Below, in pieces: positions 11,528 to 24,416 of a stretch of 64,000 nucleotides of DNA. Origin of the DNA: Paramecium sonneborni. Taxonomy: Eukaryota; Ciliophora; Oligohymenophorea; Peniculida; Parameciidae. The stretch lies in the NCBI GenBank assembly GCA_905182985.1, contig CAJJDN010000006.1, positions 400,946 through 464,945 of the forward strand, in the 5' to 3' direction. Made by a program: the position numbers and the translations under genes. The first letter of the stretch is position 1, and the number at the start of each line of letters is the position of its first letter. The notes under the pieces were generated by a model. It worked only from the letters and a program-made list of their open reading frames with translations, was not told the origin of the DNA and ran no database searches.

Positions 11528-13231
11528 TCATTATGGGGCACCTCCTGCTTATTTGCCAGCTCTCATAATCTAAATAAATTATATCTATGATTACTTCATC
11601 GACTAACAATAATTATTAAGCTAAAGTTGGGGCAATATTTAACCAAGATCTTTTAGAACAATAATTATCAAAAATGCCATTAGCAATAGGAGCAATAAAA
11701 CCTTATTCATTAACATTTACACCAACAGGTATATTATTTTTAATATATTCATCAGTAACTTAAATTAAAGTTTCTTAAACATCATATCCACAATTTTCAG
11801 CAAGTGCTTTTGGAATAACTAATAAAGAATCAGCAAAAGCTTAAACTCCTAATTTAGCTTTTCCAGCAACAGAATCTTTAAACCTTTAAAGATGAACACT
11901 AGTAGCAATTTCAAATGCACCAGCTCCAGGAATGACACATTTATCTTCAATAGCATTTTTAACAGCTCTTAATCCATCTCTAATAGCATCTTTAATTTAT
12001 GCAATTGTATGTTCATTTGGTCCTCTAATTAGTATTGTACATGAAGTAGGATTTTAAACTCCTTCAATAAATGTATATTTCTCTTCCCCTAATGTATATT
12101 CTCTTAACTATTTTAACTTTATATTAAATTATTACCACTTCACAATATCCAAGATCATTTTCTGTTAAATCTTCAACTGCATTAACAGAATTACCACCAC
12201 AAGCTTTTGCTATTCTTTCCATATTTCTTTTTTTAGCTCTTCTAATACCAACAATGCCTTCTTTAGCAAACATTTCTAAACAAACTGGATCAATTCCTTT
12301 TTAATTTATAACTGCAAATCCATAACCATTCTTTTCACAAACCTTTCTTTTAAAATCAATAATTTATTAGCATTTATCATCTGTCAATTTTCTTTCAGAT
12401 CTTGCTAATTTCTCTCTATCTTCTGCTGTATTATAAAAGAATCCACTATGAACCTATTTATTAACTAATTATATACTTCTGTTTTTTCATATTCCAAAGA
12501 AACATTCAAATTTAAAATATAACATTTCTTCACAAATTTTGGCATATCTGGATGTCTTGCTCCATGATCTAAAACCAATCCTCTAATCAATTCTGTCTCT
12601 GCTCCCATTTTATGTTACATATGCATAATCTCAACCATAAATAAATCTATTGGTTTCTCATGTACTTATACTATTTAAACTGCATCTACTACTATCTCAA
12701 TAATTCTAAATAATTTCTTAAAATATTATAATACTAATTTGCAACATCAGGTGTCAATTTACTATTTAATGAAGTTCTAGCCACATTTATTAATACTGCT
12801 TTATCAATTTACTAATATTTGAAACCATCTAGAAATTATAAAGCCTCCTTTCTTGCAAGTTCATATCCTTCTGTAATTACTCTTGGATGAATTCCTTCTG
12901 CCAATAATCTTTCTGCTTATTTCATTAATGCGCCAATTAGTAAAACGTTGCTAGTTGTACCATCACCAATTATATCATCTTAAGCTGTAGCACTTCTAGC
13001 TATCATAGCTGCAGTTGGATGTTAAATCTACATTTCTGATAATAAAACAGCACCATCTTTTGTAAGTTTAATTTATCCAGCCCCTCCAACAAGCATTTTT
13101 AATGTACCTTTAGGTCCTAAATTTGATTTCATGACTTCCATTAAACCAGCTGCAGCATTTATATTCATTGCTAATGCTTAATATTTACGAAGCACTTCAG
13201 CTTTAGAGTTGACAAATTACACACTACTCAT
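11528..13231 (-). CDS. CCT6: Cytosolic chaperonin TCP-1 subunit zeta (CCT6)
   Basis: CCT6 is one of eight subunits of the TRiC/CCT ring that folds actin, tubulin and WD40 proteins in the cytosol. The N-terminus [19 protein letters not shown] and the segment [19 protein letters not shown] are characteristic, followed by the ATPase signature [14 protein letters not shown] and [18 protein letters not shown]. The last exon reads VDE|IMRAGKQAGGAPQ, matching the zeta ending 'LLVDEIMRAG', after a 25-nt intron (GTAATCATAGATATAATTTATTTAG on the minus strand). Other short introns are needed near 12100 and 12450. ATG is at 13231 and TGA at 11528. Length, about 540 residues, is normal. Confidence 0.92.
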
Positions 13232-13284
13232 TATTAATTAAAAAAGAAATTTAATTTTTAATTTTTTAAGATTTGTAAATATGA

Positions 13285-14378
13285 TCATTTATCTTAAAAA
13301 CTTACGCCATTCCCTATTTATTTTAAGGCTTCCTATATTGCATTAGCTTTACTAATTAATGATTTATCTACTGTATTTGTAATTCCTTCATTCAACCCCC
13401 AAATATTCTTAAAAAAATCTTATGAATTAGCACCATCATCAAGATCCTTTTATCTATTTTCAACATATGTTTGAATATTCTATATTTCATCAAAAACTGT
13501 ATTATATTCTTCAATTTTTGAATTATATAATTCAATTGTTGTATCTTTATCTTAAAGAATTGCTTATCTTCTATCTTCATATAATTATTAGTTTCTATTA
13601 GCTTGACTAATCAATTCAATCCTATAATCAATAGTATTCATCCAAAATTAATCTAAGAGTTATTCTAAATCTTTTAAGACTTTTCTGTCTTTAAAATCCA
13701 ATTGAAGTAATTCTTATAAAGAACTAGCTAATGTTAATAAAGGAGAATCAGATTTAATCAAATTTGTGATTTTATTATGAAATTCTTATAGGGATGATTT
13801 AATCTCTACAAATGAATTTCCTCCAGAACCTCCTTGTAATAATTCTTTTACTTATTTTCTCATCTAAATATATTTACTTATATTAATACTTAATCTACTG
13901 ATTGTAATGCAAAACTTACATCATCCATCTCTTATTTGGCAGACTCTTTCATTTTTAAGAAATCTGCTTCATTAATTTTCAAATCTTATTTTTGTTAATC
14001 TAATATTCCAGCCCGATATTTTAATGCTTCATCAAGTTCATTCTTATAAGGAGTCAATTAATGATTTAATTTTGTTTTATGTTTTGCCAAATCTACCTTT
14101 ATTTAACTGATAGTTCTATCATGTAAAATAATAAGCTATTATTTTAATATGTCTTTTACTTTTTAAAGTAATGCTGATTTTTATTGATTAGTATCATTTT
14201 CAATAGATCTTACATTTTAGACATCACATAATAAATCTGAAATTGCTGATGATAAATTAGGCCAATTTAACTTTGTTCTTTCAGGATCTGTAGAAGACAA
14301 TTGAGTAAAAGCTTCTGCTAAATCCTACTAAGCAAAACCTATTACTATAAAAACGGTGATTAATATTAATTTTTTCAT
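13285..14378 (-). CDS. Secreted coiled-coil protein, trichocyst-matrix-like
   Basis: A signal peptide (MKKLILITVFIVIGFAQQ) is followed by about 335 residues of heptad-rich helix (LLQKVKDILKQQLIILHDR, KNELDEALKYRAGILDQQK, then LEQLLDQFWMN). There are almost no cysteines and only a short glycine-rich break, LLQGGSGGNSF. One 26-nt intron gives exactly 356 codons. This is the architecture of trichocyst matrix proteins, which are secretory-granule coiled-coil proteins in Paramecium, and true family members lie 1.5-4 kb away. Primary-sequence similarity to those neighbours is not obvious, so it may be a distant member or another secreted coiled-coil protein. It is divergent from the complex I gene, 161 bp away. 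Confidence 0.7.
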
Positions 14379-14539
14379 TAAAATATATAGTTCTATGTAT
14401 TTATTTTTCTTTTTTTTGATTCTCCTATCATATTTTATGTATAAATTATCTAAACTAATATTTTTCTTTATTTAAGCTAAATCCTCATTTTTTATTCTTA
14501 CTTTTATTAATATATCAAATATTCCTTATTAATTAAATT

Positions 14540-15382
14540 ATGATATAAAGGTTTGCATAATTAGCATAATTAAAATCTATTCAAAGATTTTCAAACATAT
14601 TTGTTGCTCATAGAAATAGAGACGATAACAGTGATTCAGTACCATTTGATTTTACAGATGAAAATTACAAAAAAATAGAAGCTATTTTAGCAAAATTCCC
14701 ATCAAATGAGAAAAAATCAGGTACCATACCTTTACTTATGCTTGCATAAAAATAAAATAATAATTTTTTAAGTTTATCAGCAATGAAGAAGGTTAAAATA
14801 AATTATTATTTCTTAGATAGCTAAAATTTTGGAAATCCCAGAAATGGATGTCTATGAAACAGCATCATTTTATTCTATGTTTAATAGAGAAAGAGTTGGA
14901 AAATTCCATCTTTAAGTATGTGGAACTACACCATGCTAATTATGTGGATCTAAAGATATAATTAAAACTATTGAATAAAAATTAAATATTAAAAATGGAG
15001 AGACAACTGCTGATGGTTTATTTACACTCTAAGAAGTAGAATGTTTAGGAGCTTGTGCAAATGCACCAATGATGTAAGTTAATAATGAATGGGTTTATGA
15101 AGATTTAACACCAGAAAATACTGTAATTTATATTATAAATAGTTATAGTTAAAGCTATTAGAAGATCTTAAAAATGGAACAGATAAAAAAGGACCATAAA
15201 ATGGTAGAAAAAATGCTGAAGGTCCTTAAGGTAGAACTACTTTATAAAATATTGCAAATCAATAAGATATCAAATATGATAGGAACTTTGAAGCTGCAAA
15301 GAAAGAATGGTTAGATCAAAAAGAGAAAGAAAGACTTGAGGCTGAGAAAAAGAAGTAAGCAGCCTAATAAGCCAAAAAATGA
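14540..15382 (+). CDS. NDUFV2: NADH:ubiquinone oxidoreductase 24-kDa subunit (NDUFV2 / NuoE)
   Basis: A peripheral-arm subunit of mitochondrial complex I carrying the N1a 2Fe-2S cluster. The N-terminus ([19 protein letters not shown]) is basic and Q-rich like a mitochondrial presequence. The core contains [19 protein letters not shown]. The cluster ligands are visible as two pairs: CGTTPCQLCGS and [12 protein letters not shown]. The tail is a charged helix ([16 protein letters not shown]). Two introns, 25 nt near 14797 and 20 nt near 15125, give 266 codons, slightly longer than usual because of the helical tail. Confidence 0.92.
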
Positions 15383-15884
15383 TGTTCATTTTTAATAAAC
15401 ATAAAAGAAGAATAATTATTTTTCATTATAAAGCTTTATCAAAATATTAATTTCGGTATGCTCAATATTTTCCCTTTCTTTTACTTTAAAATTAAATAGA
15501 TTTTGTAAATTTAATTGATTGATTAATTATCTTGTTTTTTATACAAGTTATTTGAATAATAATGATAAGAAAAGTTGAAATAAAATAATCAGAAAGGAAA
15601 GATAAATTTTAAAAATTATCTTCTCATAAATTTAAAAAATAGTTATGTAATTAAAAGAAAAGATATTCATAGTTTATTTAAGATTTCATTAAATTATTAT
15701 AATTTAAAAAATGAATTTGTATTTGATTGAATAAAAGTATTATAAATACTTAATTTATAATGAATATTGAATACTTTTATAGATATTAATAGAGTAAGAT
15801 TAGAACATAATTATTTGAGATTGATTGAATAATTATTTTGGTTGTTATATAAACACATTTAATATAAAAAAATTAAAAAACGGC
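15383..15884. other. No gene seen
   Basis: About 500 bases of AT-rich DNA between the complex I gene and the first tandem trichocyst-matrix gene. The start of that gene at 15885 is directly preceded by a poly-A-rich leader. No coding frame of normal composition was found. Confidence 0.4.
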
Positions 15885-17076
15885 ATGAAGAGCCTATTGT
15901 TATTGTTATTTGTTGGTGTATTGTGTTAGAATGAAGTTGACACAGTAGAAAAATTGTTGGCTGACCTAAAAGGAGCATCAGCAGTTGAACTTACAGCACT
16001 CAATACAGATTACACAGTTTCCAAAAATGTATTGAATGTTTATACACCTTTTAGCTGAAAGAGAATATCATTTTTAATTTGGGCAAAGCCATTTAAGAAT
16101 AAAACTTTTTATGCGCAAGTCGAGATAAATCAGTTTCTGATAGGGAATCTGACATTGATAAAACCAATAAATTCATTGCTTATTTATAAAGAAGACTTGT
16201 TGAGAATGCAAAAAGAGTGGAAACTCTTGATAATAATAGGTAGTAGATAGAAATATAAAATAGATGCACACATTCATCCAATTATATTGAAAGAGTTAAA
16301 AATGATAATATGACATTAAGACTTATAATATTTTTGAGAAATTCTCTATAAAACTTAGATAACAATTAATTAAATAGATATGGAGCATATGTTGAGAAAT
16401 TCTTAACAATGTATAAGTCAGCAAAAATGTCAGAGCTGGTTGAATTGGCTCATGAGTTTGCTGATACAATGTTCATAGATTGGACTTAAGTAACACCATC
16501 TTCATAAGGAAATATTAATACAGTTAAAGGGTAATTGATTGAAATGCTTAATGATATGGAGAGATATATCAGAGAATAAATAAAGAATTCTTAAAATTTA
16601 GAAATTACTACTGGAGTCACATTAGCTGATTTCAAGGGAGCAATTGATATAGAAAATGAATAAATCAATTATGACCTTTCATCTGAAGAGAAGAATCTCA
16701 TTAAACTATAAGAATAATTAGTCTAAGCTAGATTAGCTGCAGTTAATTGTAGAGAAAGAGGTGTAGCTATACAATAATAGTAATAAAGAGCAATTGAAGT
16801 AATACTTAATATAATATATATAAAGGACTTAAAAATTGAAGAAGTCTAATATAATAAAAATAAAGCTAGATTACAAGAGGAACTTAATTTATTCACTGAT
16901 GTCTACAGAATCTATTCCACTTAAGTTGGAACATCTGAAGACAAATTCAAATAAAGAGTCGATGATTATGTAAATGACAGAGTAATCACTTTATTATATG
17001 TTAGTAAGTACAATCATATGAGAGATCAGAATATTCATTAAGTGATGCTGTAAGGAAATAAGTCTAACATGAATGA
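15885..17076 (+). CDS. Trichocyst matrix protein-type secreted coiled-coil protein 1
   Basis: Signal peptide MKSLLLLLFVGVLCQNEVD, then TVEKLLADLKGASAVELTA and long helices (EKNLIKLQEQLVQARLAAV, then LQEELNLFTDVYRIYST). Trichocyst matrix proteins are sorted to dense-core secretory granules, processed, and crystallise into the projectile. Introns of 26 nt (after SKN) and 23 nt (GTAATCACTTTATTATATGTTAG) are required; a third of 27 nt is likely near 16800. The stop is TGA 17074-17076 after VRKQVQHE. The length, about 370-380 residues, fits the family. The next gene, 58 bp downstream, is of the same type. Confidence 0.8.
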
Positions 17077-17134
17077 TTTATCAATTCAATTTAATAATAT
17101 AATACACATTCAATAATTAATTTATAATATAAAA

Positions 17135-18312
17135 ATGAGCTTAATCCGTTTTAATTTATTGATATTGACTATAGGAGTATGTTTATCAGCCATGACACCA
17201 TAAGCCTCATTATTGATGAAATCATTTCATTAAGTATTAACAAATATTTAGTGCAATAGTTCAGCTAAAGTCCATACAGTGATTAATTAAAGGAATTAGT
17301 ACAAATTAAATTGGAAACGGGAGCTTAAGTTGATGAAGTTTTAAAACTCATTAAAGAATTATTAGATTCATTAAAATAAGATTAAGTTGATGATGATGTT
17401 GAACACTCAAGATAAATGGCAGTTTTTGATTAAAATATTAATGAATTAGAAGATGATCTCTCTAAATTAAATACTGATTTGGCAAATGCAAATGTTCTCA
17501 TTTAAACTTTAGCTGAATTGTTGGTGATTTTAAGAGAAACTATTATTACATATGAAAAGTAATTGTCCATTTTAAATGAACAAGAATAATTTATCAGAAA
17601 TGCCAGAGCTGCTGATGTTAAAGCTTATAATAGAAGAGTTGAATCAGCAAAGAAAGTTATTAATGCATTAAATCTCATAATCGATAAATTAAGCAAAGCT
17701 GTTGATTAATAAACAACTGATGAAAATAGATAAGCTATTTTAGCCTAAATTCATACTGAATGTCATGAATAATTTGGACCAAACCATCCAATCACTATTT
17801 TGATTAAATTGACTACTAGATTCGATGTTCCAACTGTTTAAAGAATTTTAGAAAAATTAGTATAAATTAGAGATGCAGCTAACAAAAGTTTAAATGAAGA
17901 TATTGCAGCTGAAGAAGTGGCATCTACCAATTTCAACAATTCTATGAATGAAATTGAAACTTTAAGAAAAAGATTATCAACTGATCTTGAAAACTTAAAT
18001 CAATAATTCAATGATAAATTCAATTAGCAAGTAAGTTCCTTAAGAATTATTAATAGAAAATTGTTTTGGCTCAAAAAGAATAATTATTAATTGATATTCC
18101 TATCACAGAAGAATTGCTTCAATTAACAAAAGAATAATAAGAATAATATCATTAAGCTTATATTAGCAGATAAACTTAAAGGTATTATTAATCTATGATT
18201 ATAATCAAGACTCTCTGAAATTGAAGTTGTTTAAAAAGCCTACAATCTAGTTTTCGATCATGTAGATTCAGTTAAAAAATCAGAAGATCTTACAGCTAAA
18301 CTTAGTAGTTGA
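17135..18312 (+). CDS. Trichocyst matrix protein-type secreted coiled-coil protein 2
   Basis: Signal peptide MSLIRFNLLILTIGVCLSA followed by SPYSDQLKELVQIKLETGA and EVLKLIKELLDSL, a pattern typical of trichocyst matrix proteins. Further helices include NELEDDLSKLNTDLANANV and EIETLRKRLSTDLENLNQQ. The only conserved-looking break is TECHEQFGPNHPITILI. Introns of 26 nt, 26 nt (GTAAGTTCCTTAAG...) and 28 nt give exactly 366 codons; the stop is TGA 18310-18312. It is tandem with the preceding gene, and both would be expressed for granule formation. Confidence 0.85.
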
Positions 18313-18562
18313 TTTATATAATAATCAATAATAAATTATCCAAAATTCTATTTAAATTTTTCATTATTATTTTATTCAAATTCTTTTATAAAGGTAATAT
18401 ACTAAATATATTTTTTATCATAAAATCTATATAAAAAGCTTACACATATATTAATTTAAAGTCAGATTTGTAGATTTCTCATATTAAATGAAAAGTGATT
18501 TATTAATTCCATAACTATTGTAAAATATAAATAAAATTAATCAAAGCAACAATTTTAACTAA

Positions 18563-19600
18563 TCAGTATCTGAACCCAAATTACTCTTAAATAATTTCTA
18601 AACCTATAATTTAATCTTAAATAATGTTTACATATTTAAGATTATGTTTGATTGCAGCAGGATATACTTTTTCATCGGTAAATAAAAGAAGTATGAAAGT
18701 ATTTTAAGTAAATTCTTCAATAATTACATGAAATTTTTTGGATTTTACCATAATAGTTTTAATATCAATTGCAGCCGTCTTGCAAGACAATTTAAATTAT
18801 TTGATAATGTTAGATATTCTCTCATATTTTAAAATATCTAAATTTACTCTTAATTTTAATACCTTTTTTTTCACTTAGATCCTCAAAATCTATAACAAGA
18901 TAACTTTATTTTTCAAATAAAACAATTTCATCACAACTGCATTTATTACATAAAGATTTTAAACTTTTACGAATTATATCTCTTTCTGGTAATAAATTTT
19001 AAACAATTTATGACCATGCTTTATATAAAGTTTCATCCCAAATACAAGTTGCAAATACATCCTTCACTTCTATATTAAGTCCTTCTGCTTCTTGTATAAT
19101 TCTTTTGTATTTGCGCTATAAATTATTATAATCATTACCTCAAAAACCATTTTTTTATCTGATTCCTTTATTTTATCAAATTTGTTTATTAAAATAAAGA
19201 CTTTTGATGAAGGAGAATATTCAGATAAATTTGTAAGTGTAGATCTAAAAGTATTCATTTCAGATGTAAAGGATTATCCTTCCATTTCAACATCAAATAA
19301 ATATACTAAAACTTCGACATTAGAAAAAATAGTTTCTTTAAACTCTGTTAAATATTATTTCAAAAGTTAAGGCTAAGAAATATATTTTAAAATTACCTAG
19401 CCTGGTATGTCAAGTAAATGTATTTTAAGATTTCCCATAAATTTAATCTAAATTTAAGAAACATTTGTTGTGACACCAATTTACATTAAATCTTTTGGAG
19501 GAGCACATGCAAATATAACTTTATGCATTGAAGATTTTCCTGCCTTTTATTAGCCCATTAGTAATAATTTCTTTAACAAATTTTCTTTATGATTGTACAT
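18563..19600 (-). CDS. Rag-family small GTPase (RagA/Gtr1-like)
   Basis: RagA-type GTPases form heterodimers on lysosomes and relay amino-acid status to TORC1. Visible motifs are the G1 loop LLMGQQKAGKSSMHKVIF, the switch-II region LDIPGQ in place of the common WDCGGQ, the Rag signature IFSNVEVLVYLFDVE, NKFD as the base-binding motif, and CIWDETLYKAWSQIV in the C-terminal half. After that comes the roadblock-like domain with EIVLFEKQSYLVI and YERISNIIKQFKLSC. Three introns of 24, 23 and 25 nt give 322 codons exactly. The start is ATG 19600. Divergent from the LITAF gene. Confidence 0.88.
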
Positions 19601-19969
19601 GATGAAAAGAAATTTATTATTAATTCTTTAATTAGTATGAATGAAATTTATATAGAACTTATATAGAATTATTCTTTCATAAAATTTAAAATAAATATTG
19701 GCTTTATATTCCTAAAACTGTTTTTACAAATAAAACATCTATATTTGTTTGTTCAATCAACTATTTCAAATACTAATTTAACTCATTGATTTTTCTCATG
19801 TATTATAATCATATCAAATGATGTTAAGAAATAATTTATAAGAAGAAAGGAAATAAAATAATTGGATGATTAAATAGATTTAATTTAGTAATAAATTTAA
19901 TTACAAATGTTTTGATAAATGTAAAAAAAAGTTGTTTTCATAAATTCGTTTTATATTATTTAATAAAAT
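19601..19969. other. Divergent promoter region, no gene seen
   Basis: 369 AT-rich bases between the starts of the RagA-like gene (minus) and the LITAF-domain gene (plus). It must contain both promoters; no specific element is recognisable. Confidence 0.4.
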
Positions 19970-20322
19970 ATGTAATAATAAAGTGATGAATAGATAAGGT
20001 TGAACATACCAGCAGAGTAATATTAATTACCATAATAACTTGATGGTACAAATAAATGATTATATAAAGGCTATGCTTAGCCAGTAATGTTCAAATGCAG
20101 TAGTTGCTAAGTTGAAGCAGTATCTATACTATAACATAAACCAGGGACACATACCTGGTTGTGTTGTCTTACTCTTTGCATTTTTGGAGCATTTTTAGCT
20201 TTCTTACCATTTTACATGAAAGATTGCTAAGATGTTACACATGTTTGTCCAGCGTGTAGTCAAGCAGTATAAATATTTGGAATATATAATAGAAAGGAGT
20301 AAGACAATTTAAAGCGTGCTGA
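19970..20322 (+). CDS. LITAF-domain (SIMPLE-like) membrane-associated zinc protein
   Basis: LITAF domains bind one zinc through two CxxC-type knuckles split by a hydrophobic in-plane membrane segment and act at late endosomes or lysosomes. All parts are visible: the first knuckle VMFKCSSCQVEAVS, the hydrophobic piece TLCIFGAFLAFLPFYM, and the second knuckle THVCPACSQA. The N-terminus (MQQQSDEQIRLNIPAEQYQ) is a short Q-rich tail. Introns of 24 nt (GTACAAATAAATG...) and 26 nt (GTATAAATATTTGG...) give 101 codons ending KGVRQFKAC. The size is typical. Confidence 0.85.
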
Positions 20323-20370
20323 TGAAATAAGACATATTATAATCAAAATATATATTAAATTATAAAAGCT

Positions 20371-21453
20371 ATGTCGACATATTCTTTATATCCTGTAATG
20401 CATGAGGCAAATACATTTGAAATATTTTCGATGCTTTTATAAATAGGGCTTGATAGAGCCAACAATACTAAGACAATATAGTAACGACTTAATCAAACAG
20501 AGCATATTAAAACTCCAACCGATTTCTTATCATTTGTTAATGTTAATGAGAAATGCCTATCTTAATCTCTTAAATAAGAGAAATAAAGAGTTGAATAGGA
20601 ATTTGCACTAATAGAAATGTTAGTCCCTAACAAATCGAAAACACATTTGATGTATAAGGTTTGTTTGATGAAGGTCTTTCTATCATTTATCACTAAAACT
20701 AATAACTTAGTGGTTACCTTAATTCCAAGTAAAGGTGAACTTGTCTGGCGAATTTTTAGATGTAGCAGAACTTTATGGTTAATTTTTTATTGCATCGGGA
20801 ATGAACCATAGATTACAATAAATACAAGCAATAAAGAAGAATAATCTGTATGATAAAGTAATAGAGGGATGATTATATTTAGATTCCCTTTATGCCTTTA
20901 CTTATGAAGTGGTTACATGAATATTGCAGATCATAATTTAATAAATTATTCTCTTCTCTTTATGAAACTATCACACTTATGAAAACTAACTATGTAATTA
21001 TTATATATTTTATTTATTTAGAGACAAATTGTTAACAAACCAAAAGAAGAAATATTTTCACCTAGAGTAAATAAAATGCCAATAAATAGACCTACTTCAT
21101 GTATCATTAACAAAACAAGAAGTATTAGTAATTACAGCATTCGTAAAACATCTTAAGTCGCAACGAAACGCAACAATAATTAGCCAGTCTCCAAATTTAT
21201 TAATTTAATTTCTGATGTTATAGATATTGATCTTACTCATTATGACTAATAAACTCATAAAAAAAAAGAATAAATATTTACTACTCTTTGGAGTAAAAAT
21301 ATTCATGTCAGAACTACACATGAAAAATACCAATCAACCTATGGTATTCAAAAACCATAAATTTCATCCCATTTTTTCAGCACTCAAAATAAAAGACCTA
21401 ACAGCTTTTTTAAACATTCATTTCATATAGACAATAATCTTAGTTTATTTTGA
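20371..21453 (+). CDS. Unrecognised 335-residue protein
   Basis: The protein begins MSTYSLYPVMHEANTFEIF. It has a helical N-terminal half (QEKQRVEQEFALIEMLVP, then FLDVAELYGQFFIASGMNH), a segment PFMPLLMKWLHEYC, and a basic, serine/asparagine-rich tail (NKTRSISNYSIRKTSQVA) ending NNLSLF. Three introns of 22 nt (20652-20673), 25 nt (near 20857) and 28 nt (near 20999) give exactly 336 codons with TGA at 21451-21453. No family is recognised. The 3' end appears to overlap the last ~30 bases of the convergent coiled-coil locus. Confidence 0.7.
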
Positions 21454-22670
21454 TTAATAGTTTTGTTTTATGTTTTTTTCGTATCTATATAATTTATAAT
21501 CAATATTTAAATTGATCTCTTAGAATTTTATTTTCTTATAAAATCTAATCTAATTTATCTATTATTATTAGAAGTATCTGATCTATATTTTTAATATTCC
21601 TATTTAATTGGCCTCTCTATTTATAACTCATCTAATTTAATATCCTAATCTTCTACTTTCTTTTATAAATTATTCTTTTGATATCTATTCATCAGAAATA
21701 TTAAGGTATTTTTTTCTTTTCATCTAATCCTAATTAATTCTTAATATCTTTTTCTGAATTTAAAAGTTCATTATTTATTAATTAATACATTTTCATTTCT
21801 TCACTTAATTTAATATTCTCTTTAAATAATACTTAAATTTTTAATTCATCTAAATCTAATAAATTCTTATTAGATATCATTGAATTTAATTTATATAAAT
21901 TCAAGTTCAATTTTTTTTCAATAACTTTGTTAGCATTTTTTTAGATAGTATTAATTTTGTTAGAAATTATCATACTTTAATTTATAAGTTCATGATTATT
22001 ATCTTAATAAATACTTAATTAGGATAAACAATTTTATCTAAGGAATATTTATATTAAGAATTAATTTAAACAAGTTCTCTAATATTATCGATCTTAACAT
22101 TATATAAAAATCTATTGCTATTGTTTGCATAAATCTCTAAAATTACTCAATTTAGTTTCTAGGTTGTTGATAATATCATCATTTAGATTTCTTCTCAAAT
22201 CTCCCTAATGTGTAATAAGTAGATTATTCTCATCCTATAAAGATTATAAACATGTAATTTGTGATCTTAAATTTCATCATAACTTTATGTTTTATTTTAT
22301 GTCTATAGAAATTATTACATTTCATTAGTCTATAAATCTAAATGTTTTTTGATTACTATATTATAATTAATCAATCTTTCAATCATAGTAGTTAATTCAA
22401 AGATATAATTAGATTATTTGAAGAATTGTCGTTATCATATTAGGTATTATTTAAATCTTATGTTTTAATATTTAATTGCTATAATAAAGGTGATATTTTA
22501 GCAGGATCAAGTAATAAATTTACATTATCAAATTAATATTATTTTGTTTATGCATATTTGAAATATTGTAAATATTTTTGATTATTTTAAAAAACATATC
22601 CAAAGGTTGTATTTGGATCTTCAATAATAAGTTTAGATAAATATTAAGGAGAAGGTCGTTTTGATTGCAT
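21423..22670 (-). pseudogene. Coiled-coil protein locus with several frame disruptions
   Basis: Good coiled-coil sequence is visible in pieces: MQSKRPSPQYLSKLIIEDP from ATG 22670, MIERLINYNIVIKKHLDLQ at 22386, DENNLLITHQGDLRRNL, DNIRELVQINSQYKYSLDK, EENIKLSEEMKMYQL-like helix, and ELQIERPIKQEYQKYRSD near the end. Some joints work as introns (25 nt beginning GTAGAAGATTAGG), but at least two or three frame changes have no GT in reach, one beside a run of A residues. The first piece ends at TGA 22383, overlapping the next ATG. Either the gene is decaying or the sequence has uncorrected indels. Function unknown. Confidence 0.5.
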
Positions 22671-22703
22671 AATTTTATTTTAAATTTAACATACAATACA
22701 TTT

Positions 22704-24147
22704 TCATTTAAGAGATTAATTTTCTCCAAATTTTTCTTCTATCCATCTCATTGTAATAGATCCAGGTCTTTCAATTGGTAATCCAAATGCTCTAGCCCAA
22801 ACCAAATTTGCAGTACATCCAAGTGCTCTTGAAACAGCAAAAACTACTGTATAATATTCAAATTCTTTCAATCCATAATGATTTAATAAAACTCCTGAAT
22901 GTGCATCAACATTAGGCCATGGATTCTAAATTTTACCTATTGTTTTAAGAACTGGTGGAATAACATGATAACATTATTTAACAAGTTCAACAAGTGGATC
23001 ATTCTTAATTAATCTTTCTGCAAAATTCTTTTAATGAATATATCTTGGATCAGTATTTCTTAAAACAGCATGTCCATATCCTGGTACAACTCTTCCTTCT
23101 CTAATAGTATTAAGAACATATTCTTATATTTTTTCATTTGATACTTTATCACCTAATTTTTCCTATTTTGTATAATAATATATTTTACTCTAATTTCAAT
23201 CAACCATTTAAGAACTTCTTAATTTGCTAAACCATGAAGAGGTCCTGCTAATCCATTTATACCAGCTGAATATGATAAATATTAATCAGCTAAAGCAGAT
23301 CCAACTAAATGTGTAGCATGTGCACTTACATTTCCTCCTTCATGATCTGCATGAATACTTAAATACATTCTAAATAATTCATATGCATCAAATTAATTAA
23401 AACCCATCATATGAGAATAATTTGCTGCCCAATCTAATGAATTATCACTACTTATTAAATCTCCATTCTTTTTATATATAATTATTTATTTACTTTATAT
23501 TTATGTCTATAAATTAATGCTGCTACTCTTGGAATTTTAGCAACCAAGTCCATTGCATCTTCATAATAATACTCCCAATATTATGGTTTAGATGCTTTTC
23601 CGCTTTCATAAGCCTTTTAAAATGTTGAGTCTTTTTGTAAATATAAAATGCTTGATGACAACATTGTCATTGGATGCAATTATTTTGGAAGACTTGTTAT
23701 GAATTTTATCGTCTCTTAATCTAACTCTCCTCTTCTTCTCCATTCTTCTTAAACAAATTTAAATTCTTAATCTGATGGAAAATCACCTGTTAATAACAAC
23801 CAAAATAAAGCCTCTGGTAATGGCTCATTACCATTCTTTGCCTTTTAAAGATATTCTTATATCTCAGGAATATTGTAATCTCTAAATGTAATACCCTATC
23901 AATTAATATTATAAACTACAGTTTTTGAATCCAACAATGAAATATCATAAAACAATCCAAATACATTTCTCATTCCTCCTATCGCTTAATCAACAGTCAC
24001 TTTACAAATCTCTTTCTAACCATATTACTTTCTAATATCTCTTAACAAAGCTTATTTTATTGGAATAATCTCTCTTAATCTATCTTTTAACAAATTAGAT
24101 GAATGGAAAATGCTCTTGCTGTTCAATTATTTCAAAATGTGTTACAT
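22704..24147 (-). CDS. CIT1: Mitochondrial citrate synthase
   Basis: Condenses acetyl-CoA and oxaloacetate in the matrix, first step of the TCA cycle. The N-terminus [19 protein letters not shown] is presequence-like. The three catalytic positions are visible: His in [19 protein letters not shown], His in [14 protein letters not shown], and Asp in [14 protein letters not shown]. The C-terminus [19 protein letters not shown] followed by [19 protein letters not shown] is classic. Short introns interrupt the gene near 23180 and 23490. ATG 24147, TGA 22704. Confidence 0.92.
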
Positions 24148-24416
24148 TTATTATCAATATTTAAATATTTAAAACAAACATTTTAAACCATATCTTATGC
24201 TCATATTCTTAAAGTGTGCAATTTATAAGCGTATTATTAATTAACATTAATTAAATCACTATTTATTATAATATGTATTGAATTAATATATTATTATTTT
24301 CTTCTATTATAAATTTCTATTCATTATTTGATATTAAAAATATCCTAAATATTTTATTATAAAAAATCTTTAATTCTATAATTAACAATTTTCTTGCCTT
24401 TTCTTAATGAAGTTAT

